64,000 nucleotides of DNA from Gammaproteobacteria bacterium (GTDB lineage: Bacteria; Pseudomonadota; Gammaproteobacteria; Xanthomonadales; SZUA-36): the NCBI GenBank assembly GCA_024275935.1, contig JAJRYF010000037.1, positions 1 through 64,000 of the forward strand, written 5' to 3'. The position numbers and the translations under genes were made by a program. Under the pieces are notes generated by a model. That model worked only from the letters and a program-made list of their open reading frames with translations. It was not told the DNA's origin and did not search any database. Of the stretch, positions 8,762-16,434 are shown in pieces (positions within the stretch are counted from its first letter, which is position 1; every line of letters begins with the position of its first letter).

Positions 8762-10126
8762 CTAGTGAGAAACTGAAGTCAGTCCTAGTGCTACTAGCAA
8801 CCCTTTAGCCTTAGCCTCGGTTTCCAGCAGCTCCGCAGCGGCAATTGAATCGGCAACGATTCCGCCACCAGTACGAAAAACCAGTTTCTCGGCTTGCTGA
8901 AACAAACTCCGAATCAGGATGTTCATATCTAGTTGTCCATCTCTACTAAGGTAACCCATAGAACCTGTATATACGCCTCTGCCAGTAGTTTCCAGTTCAG
9001 CAATAATCTGCATACATCTTACCTTCGGGCAGCCTGTAATTGTACCCCCTGGAAAAACTGCAGCAATAGCATCAATCGGAGTTCTCCCAACCTGTAGTAG
9101 CCCCCGAATATTTGACACAATGTGGTGTACATGAGGATGCTCTTCTAGCACCATCAACTCATCCACCTCAACACTGCCAATTTCACACACCCGGCCAAGG
9201 TCGTTACGCTCAAGGTCTATCAGCATTATATGCTCGGCGCGCTCTTTTGGGTGAGCAATAAGTTCAGCTGACAAGGCCAAGTCGCCATCAACATCACTGC
9301 TTCTGGGGCGGGTTCCAGCGATTGGTCGAGTTTGCACTACGCGCCCGCGAATTTCCAGTAAACGCTCAGGTGAAGAGCTTATTATGGCTGCTCCTCGGTA
9401 GGTTGACAGGCCAGCGAACGGTGCCGGATTGTCGCGGTGCAGGCTTTCCAGCAGCGCCATTGGTTCTGCTATGTGTTGTTTTGTTTGCAGCCGCCAGGCG
9501 CGCGAAAGATTAACCTGAAAGACATCACCTGCATAAATATACTCGCGCGCCCTGCGAACCGCTTCTAGATAAATCTCGTCAGCTTCAAGCTCTAACTGAA
9601 ATTCCGGCAAGACCGAAGCTTGGCTAAAGTTTTTACTCCGCTCTAGGTCTGTCTGCATTTCATCCAGTAAGGCTGCTTCTTCAGCCACCAGCCAGGCGCG
9701 CTCTGTTTGATGCTCAATAATTATTGCAGCTGGGCAACGCTGGGCAAAAGCTGTGGGGAAATCAGGGGCAAACTCAGGCAAGTCCAAAACCGGTTCAATT
9801 TCAGCCGCAAGCTCATAACCCAGGTACAAAAACCAACCACCGATAAATGGCAGTTCCGAATCAGTAGTAGCGGGCAACTGAAGCTGCAAGTACCAATTGT
9901 TTAGGGCGCGCAAAAAACCGGCATTATTGTCGATTAAGCCTGCAGGGCCGTGAAGCTGTAGTTTGGAGTCAAGCTCAAGGCATTCGCCTCGAGCTAAAAA
10001 CAGAATTGAAAAACGCTGCGCAGAAGTGTCTGCGGCACTACTAAGGTAGTGCGGATATTTATGCGGATCGAGGCGATGAACAGCAGCCAGATCCGGAACC
10101 TCTTGCAGCTGTATTTCCTGACTCAC
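8762..10126 (-). CDS. pabB: Aminodeoxychorismate synthase component I
   Basis: A 454-residue chorismate-using enzyme of the anthranilate synthase I family. It aminates chorismate with a glutamine amidotransferase partner to make the PabC substrate. Visible family blocks are PIAGTRPR near residue 272, the ERAEHIMLIDLERNDLGRV block, and FPGGTITGCPKVR near 350 including the catalytic region. The PIAGTRPR form and the adjacent pabC argue for PabB rather than TrpE. Start is GTG at 10126, overlapping the fabF stop by four bases. The amidotransferase subunit (PabA) is not in the window and may be supplied by trpG elsewhere. Confidence 0.93.
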   Translation of the reverse strand: MSQEIQLQEVPDLAAVHRLDPHKYPHYLSSAADTSAQRFSILFLARGECLELDSKLQLHGPAGLIDNNAGFLRALNNWYLQLQLPATTDSELPFIGGWFLYLGYELAAEIEPVLDLPEFAPDFPTAFAQRCPAAIIIEHQTERAWLVAEEAALLDEMQTDLERSKNFSQASVLPEFQLELEADEIYLEAVRRAREYIYAGDVFQVNLSRAWRLQTKQHIAEPMALLESLHRDNPAPFAGLSTYRGAAIISSSPERLLEIRGRVVQTRPIAGTRPRSSDVDGDLALSAELIAHPKERAEHIMLIDLERNDLGRVCEIGSVEVDELMVLEEHPHVHHIVSNIRGLLQVGRTPIDAIAAVFPGGTITGCPKVRCMQIIAELETTGRGVYTGSMGYLSRDGQLDMNILIRSLFQQAEKLVFRTGGGIVADSIAAAELLETEAKAKGLLVALGLTSVSH

Positions 10127-11370
10127 CCCGTGTAGCGTTTTAACAGCAATGAGCCGTTGGTGCCACCAAAGCCAAAAGAATTAGAAATAGCAACATCTAT
10201 TGGCATTTCTACCGCCGTATGGGCCGCATAATTAAGGTCGCAGCCGTCTGAAGGGTTATCCAGGTTGATTGTTGGCGGAGCAATATTATCGCGCATCGCC
10301 AGTACCGTGAAAATCATTTCAACTGCACCAGCCGCGCCTAATAAATGTCCGGTCATCGACTTACTCGAGCTCATTATCAACTTGTAAGCATGCGCACCAA
10401 AGACTGCCTTGGCAGCATCTGATTCGGCTGTATCACCTGCTGGAGTTGAGGTGCCATGGGCATTTATATAGTTTACTTCTTCCGGGTTGATGCCCGCATC
10501 TTGCAAAGCAATTCGCATACACCGGGCTGCACCTTCACCGCCAGCAGGTGGTGAAGTCATGTGATAGGCATCTCCGCTCATCCCAAAACCTGCAAGTTCA
10601 GCATAAATTTTGGCGCCGCGCTTGCGCGCATGCTCTTCAGATTCTAGCACTACCGTACCCGCCCCATTGCTGAGCACAAAACCATCCCGATCTCGGTCCC
10701 AGGGACGCGAAGCCGCTTCCGGATCCTCATTACGGGTAGAGAGTGCTCGGGCCGAGGAAAAGCCACCTACGGCAGTTGGAGTAGAGCCAAATTCTGCACC
10801 GCCGCAGATCATTACATCGGCATCCCCATAAGCAATTAGTCTGGCCGCTATACCAACACTGTGTGTTGCCGCACTACAAGCGGTAACCATAGCCAAATTC
10901 GGGCCACGGTAGCCGTTACGAATAGACAGGTTACCCGATACCATATTGATAATGGTAGAGGGTATATAAAATGGCGAAATCTTTCTTGGGCCACCGCTAG
11001 CGCACTTGAGAGTGGCATCTTCGATTCCGGAAATACCGCCAATCCCAGAGCCAATGTTCAAACCAACCCGATCACGATCCAGGGCCGCGTACTCTTCCAG
11101 GCCAGAGTCAGCGATTGCATCTAAAGATGCGGCCATACCATACTGGATAAAGATGTTCATTTTGCGGGCTTCTTTCGGACTGAGCCATTTATTGACATCA
11201 AAATCTTTGATTTGACCAGCAATCTTGGTCTTGAACAGGCTCGCATCAAACTCTGTCAGTTCAGAAATTCCGCTACGGCCATTACATATTGCGTCCCACG
11301 CGCTATCCAGCGAATTTCCAACCGGAGAAATTATTCCCATCCCAGTTACAACCACTTTACGCTTTGTCAC
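10123..11370 (-). CDS. fabF: 3-oxoacyl-ACP synthase II
   Basis: A 415-residue condensing enzyme that extends acyl-ACP by two carbons with malonyl-ACP. The catalytic triad is visible: Cys165 in VTACSAATHS, a His in NAHGTSTPAGD near 304, and another in MTGHLLGAAG near 341, with the terminal GFGGTNGSL loop. Length matches E. coli FabF (413). It follows acpP after 117 bases containing two hairpins and overlaps pabB by four bases. Confidence 0.97.
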   Translation of the reverse strand: MTKRKVVVTGMGIISPVGNSLDSAWDAICNGRSGISELTEFDASLFKTKIAGQIKDFDVNKWLSPKEARKMNIFIQYGMAASLDAIADSGLEEYAALDRDRVGLNIGSGIGGISGIEDATLKCASGGPRKISPFYIPSTIINMVSGNLSIRNGYRGPNLAMVTACSAATHSVGIAARLIAYGDADVMICGGAEFGSTPTAVGGFSSARALSTRNEDPEAASRPWDRDRDGFVLSNGAGTVVLESEEHARKRGAKIYAELAGFGMSGDAYHMTSPPAGGEGAARCMRIALQDAGINPEEVNYINAHGTSTPAGDTAESDAAKAVFGAHAYKLIMSSSKSMTGHLLGAAGAVEMIFTVLAMRDNIAPPTINLDNPSDGCDLNYAAHTAVEMPIDVAISNSFGFGGTNGSLLLKRYTG

Positions 11371-11392
11371 TGTGTATCCTCGATCTGTAATT

Positions 11393-11417
11393 CATCCGTT
11401 CCGGTCGGAAGCGGATG
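11393..11417. other. Hairpin in the acpP-fabF spacer
   Basis: An inverted repeat with arms CATCCG and CGGATG and additional pairing in the interior. It is not followed by a U-run in the minus-strand transcript, so it is more likely an mRNA structure or processing site just upstream of fabF than a full terminator. Confidence 0.4.
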
Positions 11418-11444
11418 TTTTATCTAAAGCTATTTGATTCAGAA

Positions 11445-11469
11445 ATGGCCAGCCTTCTTGGCTGACCAT
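11445..11469 (-). terminator. Hairpin just after acpP, probable partial terminator
   Basis: A 10-pair stem with one G-U type mismatch region (ATGGTCAGCC and GGCTGGCCAT) around a five-base loop, starting 18 bases after the acpP stop on the minus strand and followed by TTTCT. The U-run is short, so read-through to fabF is expected. This would let acpP be made in excess over fabF, which fits the high need for acyl carrier protein. Confidence 0.55.
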
Positions 11470-11487
11470 TGATTCAAGCGATTTCGA

Positions 11488-11721
11488 TTAAACTGCGCTT
11501 TTTACGTAGTCAATTGCTTGCTGAACATTGGTGATCTTTTCCGCATCTTCATCTGGGATTTCACACTCGAACTCTTCTTCAAGAGCCATTACCAACTCTA
11601 CTGTATCCAGTGAATCAGCGCCCAGGTCATCAACGAATGAGGAGTTATTACTAACTTCATCTTCGCTTACATTCAGTTGTTCAATAACAATCTTCTTTAC
11701 GCGTTCTTCGATATTACTCAT
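11488..11721 (-). CDS. acpP: Acyl carrier protein
   Basis: A 77-residue acidic acyl carrier protein. The phosphopantetheine attachment serine is Ser37 in [18 protein letters not shown], nearly identical to the E. coli protein. It carries growing acyl chains for the Fab enzymes around it and for lipid A and other pathways. It is flanked by spacers of 171 and 117 bases, with its own probable promoter upstream and a hairpin downstream, in contrast to the overlapping genes on both sides. Confidence 0.98.
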   Translation of the reverse strand: MSNIEERVKKIVIEQLNVSEDEVSNNSSFVDDLGADSLDTVELVMALEEEFECEIPDEDAEKITNVQQAIDYVKSAV

Positions 11722-11753
11722 GATTAGCTTTCCTGTAGAAATTAAGCGCCGTA

Positions 11754-11782
11754 ATTATACCTGAATTTGGACTGTTTGTTGT
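11754..11782 (-). promoter_or_regulatory. Probable acpP promoter
   Basis: On the minus strand a perfect TATAAT (-10) occupies 11754-11759, 33 bases before the acpP ATG. The -35 position (11777-11782, ACAACA) is weak, with 17-base spacing. A private promoter is plausible because acpP is separated from fabG by 171 bases. Confidence 0.5.
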
Positions 11783-11850
11783 ATCCGGCAACGGCTTTGT
11801 CCGGACTAATCAGCTCAAAACAGGTCTCTTAACATTAAAATAACTTATGC

Positions 11851-11881
11851 TCATTATCAATGTATATCATACAGATAATGA
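11851..11881. other. AT-rich inverted repeat after fabG
   Basis: Arms TCATTATC and GATAATGA enclose a 15-base centre that itself contains GTAT/ATAC pairing. It lies 12 bases after the fabG stop on the minus strand. It could be a weak terminator of fabG or an operator for acpP; there is no following U-run. Confidence 0.35.
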
Positions 11882-11892
11882 ATATAGTTAAC

Positions 11893-12636
11893 CTATTCCA
11901 TAAACATCCCGCCATTGATGTGCAGGGTGTGTCCAGTGATGTAGGCAGCCTCTGCTGATGCTAGCCAGCTCACAGCCTGGGCAATATCGTCAACTTCACC
12001 CAAACGCGCCAGTGGAATATCCTTCAACATAGCAGCGCGCAGCTCTTCACTAAGCTGAGAAGTCATATCAGTTTGAATAAAGCCTGGCGCAACTACATTG
12101 ACTGTAATTCCCCGAGAGCCAATTTCACGCGCTAAAGACTTTGAAAAACCAACCATTCCGGCTTTGGCTGCAGCATAATTGCTCTGCCCGGCATTCCCGG
12201 TAGCAGCAATTACTGATGAAATATTAATAATCCGCCCCTGCCTGGCTTTCATCATGCCCCGTAAACAAGCCTTGCTAAGCCGATATACAGAGCGCAAATC
12301 AGTGTCTATAACTGTATCCCAGTCAGCCTCGCTCATCCGCATTAGCAACTGATCTCGGGTAACGCCGGCATTATTAACCAAAATACTAACCGCGCCCCAC
12401 TCATTTTTGATTTCTGTAATTAGGTCTATGACCGCCTCGGCATCATTAACATCCAAAGTACGCCCGGCCCCAGTTCCCTGCCTCAACAGTCTTGTATTTA
12501 TGCTCTCAGCACCGCTAGCTGAAGTTGCAGTACCAATTACCACAGCTCCATCAGCAATCAGTCGATCAGCTATTGCTGCTCCTATGCCGCGACTAGCACC
12601 GGTGATTAAAGCAACCTGTCCTTCTAGTGTTTTCAT
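11893..12636 (-). CDS. fabG: 3-oxoacyl-ACP reductase
   Basis: A 247-residue short-chain dehydrogenase that reduces 3-oxoacyl-ACP with NADPH. The cofactor motif TGASRGIG is at residues 13-20, NNAG near 88, the catalytic Ser in NISSV near 139 and the Tyr-x-x-x-Lys pair in SNYAAAKAG near 153-157. It ends with the usual TGHTLHINGGMFM. The start overlaps the fabD stop by four bases. Confidence 0.96.
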   Translation of the reverse strand: MKTLEGQVALITGASRGIGAAIADRLIADGAVVIGTATSASGAESINTRLLRQGTGAGRTLDVNDAEAVIDLITEIKNEWGAVSILVNNAGVTRDQLLMRMSEADWDTVIDTDLRSVYRLSKACLRGMMKARQGRIINISSVIAATGNAGQSNYAAAKAGMVGFSKSLAREIGSRGITVNVVAPGFIQTDMTSQLSEELRAAMLKDIPLARLGEVDDIAQAVSWLASAEAAYITGHTLHINGGMFME

Positions 12637-13574
12637 TCAAACTCACTCCATTGTGATACAACTGAACGCAAATTATCCGGGGTTTCCAGAGCGGTTACCG
12701 CCACGCGTCTGGCAATTCGACGGTTTAAGCCACTTAGGACTTTCCCTGGTCCACATTCGGCAAATACTGCTACTTCGTAATCCAGCATCCGCTGGATACT
12801 GCTACTCCAACGAACTGGCAGGTAAAGTTGCTTTACCAAATGCTGGCGAATGTTATCCGCAGTGCCAGCAAGTGAGGCATCCGTGTTATGTAACACCGGT
12901 ATTTGCGTAGTTCTAAACTCAATTGTCGCCAATGAAGTCGCTAGTTGCTCAGCGGCAGCCTGCATCAAGGCACAGTGCGAGGGCACGCTTACCGCTAACA
13001 TTATCGCCCGTCTGGCACCCTGTTCAGTACAGTATGCACAGGCTTTTTCCACTGCTGCGGTTTCGCCGGCAATAACCACCTGCCCAGGAGAGTTATAATT
13101 AGCAGCGGAAACTATTCCGACACTAGCAGCCTGGTTGCAGGCACTTTCGATTGCCGCATCATCCAGACCAATAATAGCTGCCATCGCCCCCTGCCCTGGT
13201 GCTACTGCCGCCTGCATTAACTGTCCTCGTTGAGATACCAGTTTAATTCCAGCCACGAAACCCAGAGACCCGGACGCTACCAATGCGGCATACTCGCCAA
13301 GACTGTGCCCGGCCAGGTAATCAGGTCTCCGGCCATCTAGTGATTGCCAAACACGCCACACAGCTATATCAGCAGCCAATAATAGCGGTTGAGTAAATTC
13401 AGTTTGATTGAGTTTGGTTTCCGGACCTTGCTGCGACAGTTCCCACAAGTTCAGGCCCAGACAATCTCCGGCTTCAGCAAAGGTATCTTTTACCAGCGGA
13501 AACTCTGCGGCCATAGTAGCCAGCATACCGAGTGATTGGGAACCCTGTCCAGGGAATATAAATGCAGTTTTCAT
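12633..13574 (-). CDS. fabD: Malonyl-CoA-ACP transacylase
   Basis: A 313-residue acyltransferase that loads malonyl groups onto ACP. The nucleophile Ser91 lies in GHSLGEYAAL, the GQGSQ oxyanion segment at residues 9-13, the Arg in QRGQLMQ near 116, and the catalytic His in VPSHCALM near 200. Length is close to E. coli FabD (309). It sits 18 bases after fabH and overlaps fabG. Confidence 0.96.
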   Translation of the reverse strand: MKTAFIFPGQGSQSLGMLATMAAEFPLVKDTFAEAGDCLGLNLWELSQQGPETKLNQTEFTQPLLLAADIAVWRVWQSLDGRRPDYLAGHSLGEYAALVASGSLGFVAGIKLVSQRGQLMQAAVAPGQGAMAAIIGLDDAAIESACNQAASVGIVSAANYNSPGQVVIAGETAAVEKACAYCTEQGARRAIMLAVSVPSHCALMQAAAEQLATSLATIEFRTTQIPVLHNTDASLAGTADNIRQHLVKQLYLPVRWSSSIQRMLDYEVAVFAECGPGKVLSGLNRRIARRVAVTALETPDNLRSVVSQWSEFE

Positions 13575-13592
13575 GATTTAGAATTGTTGTAG

Positions 13593-14561
13593 CTAATAGC
13601 GGATCAGGGCTGAGCCCCAGGTAAAACCACCACCAAAGGCTTCCAGCAGCAGCATGTCGCCGCGTTTAATTCTGCCACTACGAATGCCTTCATCTAATGC
13701 TAACGGCACCGATGCAGCTGAGGTATTGCCGTGCCTATCTACAGTAATGATTACCTTTTCCATTGGCATCTCAAGTTTCTTGGCAGTAGCGGAAATGATC
13801 CTTAAATTAGCCTGATGCGGGATTAACCAGTCAATTTCGGACTTATCCATATTATTGTCGGCTAAAGTTTCATCAACTATTTTACCCAGAGTGCGCACAG
13901 CCATTTTAAATACATCCCTGCCCTTCATAGAGATTTTTAGGCCACCGTTGTGCTCATTTTTGAAACCCACAGAAACGCCAACATCAGTACCCAACAAGTC
14001 TGCATAACGACCATCGGCATGAATATGCGTTGATAAAACCCCCGGCTCAGTAGCGGCTTCCAGTACCACAGCTCCTGCCCCATCAGCAAATAAAACTGCC
14101 GTGGTGCGGTCGTTCCAATCCATCGCTCGGGTAAGGGTTTCAGCCCCGCCAACCAAAACCTTTTTAGCCATTCCGCTTTTGATGTATTGGTCCGCTATGC
14201 TAAGTGCATAAATAAAGCTGGAACAAGCGGCATTGATATCAAATGCGGCCGTACCCGGAATTCCCAGGCGCTCCTGTAACAAGCAAGCCGTGCTGGGAAA
14301 AATCAAATCAGGGGTGGTAGTCCCAAGAATTACCATGTCAATTTCGGTGGCATCTATACCTGCTGCAGCTATAGCCCGTAAAGATGCCCGCTCAATCATA
14401 TCGCAGGTGGTTTCACCCTCAGCAGCCACGTGCCGTTGTTTGATGCCGGTACGCTCCTGAATCCACTCATCAGTGGTATCAATGAACTTTTCCATATCCT
14501 TATTGGTGACAATTTTTTCGGGCAAGTAGCTTCCTGTACCCATTATTCTTGAATATATCAT
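13593..14561 (-). CDS. fabH: 3-oxoacyl-ACP synthase III
   Basis: A 322-residue initiating condensing enzyme that joins acetyl-CoA to malonyl-ACP. The triad is Cys113 in NAACSSFIYAL, a His in IPHQANLRI near 249 and an Asn in HGNTSAAS near 279. Length is normal (E. coli 317). In most relatives plsX sits between rpmF and fabH; here the spacer holds only terminator hairpins, so fabH starts a new transcription unit. Confidence 0.97.
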   Translation of the reverse strand: MIYSRIMGTGSYLPEKIVTNKDMEKFIDTTDEWIQERTGIKQRHVAAEGETTCDMIERASLRAIAAAGIDATEIDMVILGTTTPDLIFPSTACLLQERLGIPGTAAFDINAACSSFIYALSIADQYIKSGMAKKVLVGGAETLTRAMDWNDRTTAVLFADGAGAVVLEAATEPGVLSTHIHADGRYADLLGTDVGVSVGFKNEHNGGLKISMKGRDVFKMAVRTLGKIVDETLADNNMDKSEIDWLIPHQANLRIISATAKKLEMPMEKVIITVDRHGNTSAASVPLALDEGIRSGRIKRGDMLLLEAFGGGFTWGSALIRY

Positions 14562-14626
14562 TGTAGATGACCCTGTATTTCCTTGGCAGATAGTAACCAG
14601 CTATCTAGGTATAAACAAGTAGATTT

Positions 14627-14652
14627 AAAAAGCATACGCCAGCGTACGCCTG
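14627..14652 (-). terminator. Second terminator-like hairpin between rpmF and fabH
   Basis: On the minus strand GCGTACGC and GCGTATGC pair with one G-U, closing a very short loop, and are followed by TTTTT then AAA. Together with the stronger hairpin at 14661-14695 it makes a tandem terminator after rpmF. The palindromic sequence could alternatively be an operator for fabH. Confidence 0.5.
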
Positions 14653-14660
14653 CTAAAAGC

Positions 14661-14695
14661 AAAAAATCCGTTGTGGCAAAGCCAACAACGGATCC
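14661..14695 (-). terminator. Rho-independent terminator of yceD-rpmF
   Basis: On the minus strand a long stem (ATCCGTTGTTGGC with GCCACAACGGAT, one bulge) closes a TTT loop and is followed by six T residues. It begins about 34 bases after the rpmF stop. It ends the yceD-rpmF transcript, so fabH must use its own promoter downstream. Confidence 0.85.
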
Positions 14696-14726
14696 TTAAA
14701 AGAGCTAGTGATCTGTTAAAAATAAC

Positions 14727-14924
14727 TCACTCTTCTTCGTCTATCTCCACAACATCGGTATCAATTACTTTGCGTCCACGGTAATAGCCTTCTTCGCTCA
14801 CATTGTGGCGCAGATGGATTTCACCCGTGGTTGGCTCAATTGAGAGCGTTGGTGCTTTAAGCGCATCGTGCGAGCGGCGCATACCGCGTCGTGATGGTGT
14901 TTTTCGGCTTTTTTGAACGGCCAT
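14727..14924 (-). CDS. rpmF: 50S ribosomal protein L32
   Basis: A 65-residue ribosomal protein with the typical start [20 protein letters not shown] and the GYYRGRKVI block. It lacks the zinc cysteines, as in enteric L32. The acidic end (VVEIDEEE) is longer than in E. coli. It follows yceD with 41 bases between them, the usual pairing, and precedes a strong terminator. Confidence 0.97.
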   Translation of the reverse strand: MAVQKSRKTPSRRGMRRSHDALKAPTLSIEPTTGEIHLRHNVSEEGYYRGRKVIDTDVVEIDEEE

Positions 14925-14965
14925 GTTACTAACTCCTGGTAAATAATATTTCTGTCAGCGTCTGA

Positions 14966-15493
14966 TTACCGGGGCTTTTGCAATGCCGCAAAAGGGTTTG
15001 GTTTTTCAGGCTCTGTATAATCTTCATCCTGGCTGTGGTAATCCACTACCGGACAGTCCGGGTTTACTGCAATCAATGGTAGCGCCAAGATAAGCTCATC
15101 CTCTACTACCTCTGCGATTGCTAACAGGCTGGACTCTACCAGCGCTACATCAGTGCCATCGTCGGCATTATCCTGATGCCTTGTGTCAACAAGGGTTAAC
15201 TCTACTTCATGCTCAATTACCTGCAAATACGACTGCATACTACGCTGGCATTGCAATGGCAACTGAGCCTTTACTCGTAGCTGAATAGTTGAGCGTTTGT
15301 CCATGCTCACACCAAAATCAGCAGTAAACAGCACATCCGACTTTGGTGCTACCTGACCTTGGTCACGGTACAATAGTTCATCTAACCGTGACATCTGACT
15401 AATAGGTATACTGCCGGCCAGTGTTTGCTGATTCTCAGCCATTCTCCATGGATTAACTTGTGCAGGAAAATGTTGCGGGTATTCAGTCGACAT
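14966..15493 (-). CDS. yceD: YceD family (DUF177) protein
   Basis: A 175-residue member of the YceD/DUF177 family, which is almost always encoded next to rpmF and is implicated in 23S rRNA accumulation in bacteria and plants. The conserved Cys in LPLQCQRS near residue 80 and the acidic segment with LALPLIAVNPDC are visible. The ATG is at 15493. The function is inferred mainly from family and position. Confidence 0.9.
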   Translation of the reverse strand: MSTEYPQHFPAQVNPWRMAENQQTLAGSIPISQMSRLDELLYRDQGQVAPKSDVLFTADFGVSMDKRSTIQLRVKAQLPLQCQRSMQSYLQVIEHEVELTLVDTRHQDNADDGTDVALVESSLLAIAEVVEDELILALPLIAVNPDCPVVDYHSQDEDYTEPEKPNPFAALQKPR

Positions 15494-15785
15494 AACCGAG
15501 TCATTTTACTATGCTTTTAAATTGCTGACAAGCCAAATTTAGCTAAAATACGAACGAATCCGGGGGATTAAATACTCAACCTAGTCCAATGCAACCACTA
15601 GTAATGTGGTGTACTCAGGCGCTGCCTTGGAAATAACCTCCTTGCTTATGCCGCCTCAGCAGCTAAAATAGAGCATAAGACTGCGGCTAACACACCATAC
15701 GAAACTTTTGGCATACTACCAACCACAAATACAATAAAGGTTATAGCGCAACAATGCGCACCACTAACGGAACAGCAAAGATACC
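15494..15785. other. Divergent spacer between yceD and maf
   Basis: About 290 bases that must hold promoters for yceD-rpmF (minus) and maf (plus). I see no gene, strong terminator or clear consensus promoter. No good Shine-Dalgarno precedes the maf ATG. Confidence 0.4.
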
Positions 15786-16361
15786 ATGACTATCATTCTA
15801 GCCTCTACCTCTATCTACCGAAAACAGTTGCTTGAACGCCTGCGACTGGATTTCGCTTGTGTCGCCCCGCAAGTTGATGAAAGCCCTTTGGATGGCGAAA
15901 CAGCAATTGCGTTGGTAGATCGTCTAGCAGCCCTAAAAGCTATGGCTGTGGCCAATGATTATCCCGGGGAGTTGGTAATTGGCTCTGACCAAACGGTCCT
16001 GGTTGATGGCCACTTAGTAGGCAAAGCTGGCACGGTTGGAGCTGCAATCGAGCAACTGGAAAACCTTTCCGGGCGCGAAGTAATATTTGAAACATCCGTT
16101 GCCTTAATCTGCCTTCAACGCGGTATTTCGTTGTTGCGCAGGGTCCCCAGTAAAGTTACTTTCAGGCCGCTGAGTAAGGCTGAAATAATTCGTTATATAG
16201 AGCTGGAAATGCCGTTGGACTGCGCTGGCAGCTTTAAGGCTGAGGCTCTGGGCATCAGTCTATTTGAAAGCATCCACTCTACCGACCCGAGCGCCTTAAT
16301 CGGTTTGCCGTTAATTGCTACCGCAGAACTTTTACGCCAAGCTGGCATACAAATTCCATAG
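15786..16361 (+). CDS. yceF: Maf/YceF family nucleotide pyrophosphatase
   Basis: A 191-residue Maf-family protein, which hydrolyses non-canonical or modified nucleoside triphosphates; YceF-type members prefer 7-methyl-GTP. The N-terminal LASTSIYRKQLLERL motif with catalytic Ser/Arg/Lys, the VDES segment near residue 36 and the GSDQTVLVDG block near 76 are present. The C-terminal SIHSTDPSALIGLPL block near residue 165 matches the YceF branch. It sits divergent from yceD-rpmF, as in many relatives. Confidence 0.92.
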   Translation: MTIILASTSIYRKQLLERLRLDFACVAPQVDESPLDGETAIALVDRLAALKAMAVANDYPGELVIGSDQTVLVDGHLVGKAGTVGAAIEQLENLSGREVIFETSVALICLQRGISLLRRVPSKVTFRPLSKAEIIRYIELEMPLDCAGSFKAEALGISLFESIHSTDPSALIGLPLIATAELLRQAGIQIP

Positions 16362-16375
16362 CCTATGGATTTGGG

Positions 16376-16381
16376 TATAAT
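16376..16381 (+). promoter_or_regulatory. Likely -10 box for the FadJ/FadI-like operon
   Basis: A perfect TATAAT preceded by GG, 54 bases before the start at 16435. The corresponding -35 is poor, so an activator may be needed or the match may be chance. AAGGAA at 16423-16428 is a good Shine-Dalgarno for the gene. Confidence 0.4.
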
Positions 16382-16434
16382 AACCCCATACGCGCGCGAA
16401 TAGATTAAATTAGAGACTCCTTAAGGAAATCAGT

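Noticed and set aside
11851-11881. Fur-like box after fabG
   Set aside because: The TCATTATC/GATAATGA arms are too far apart and lack the normal Fur pattern; no iron gene is near.
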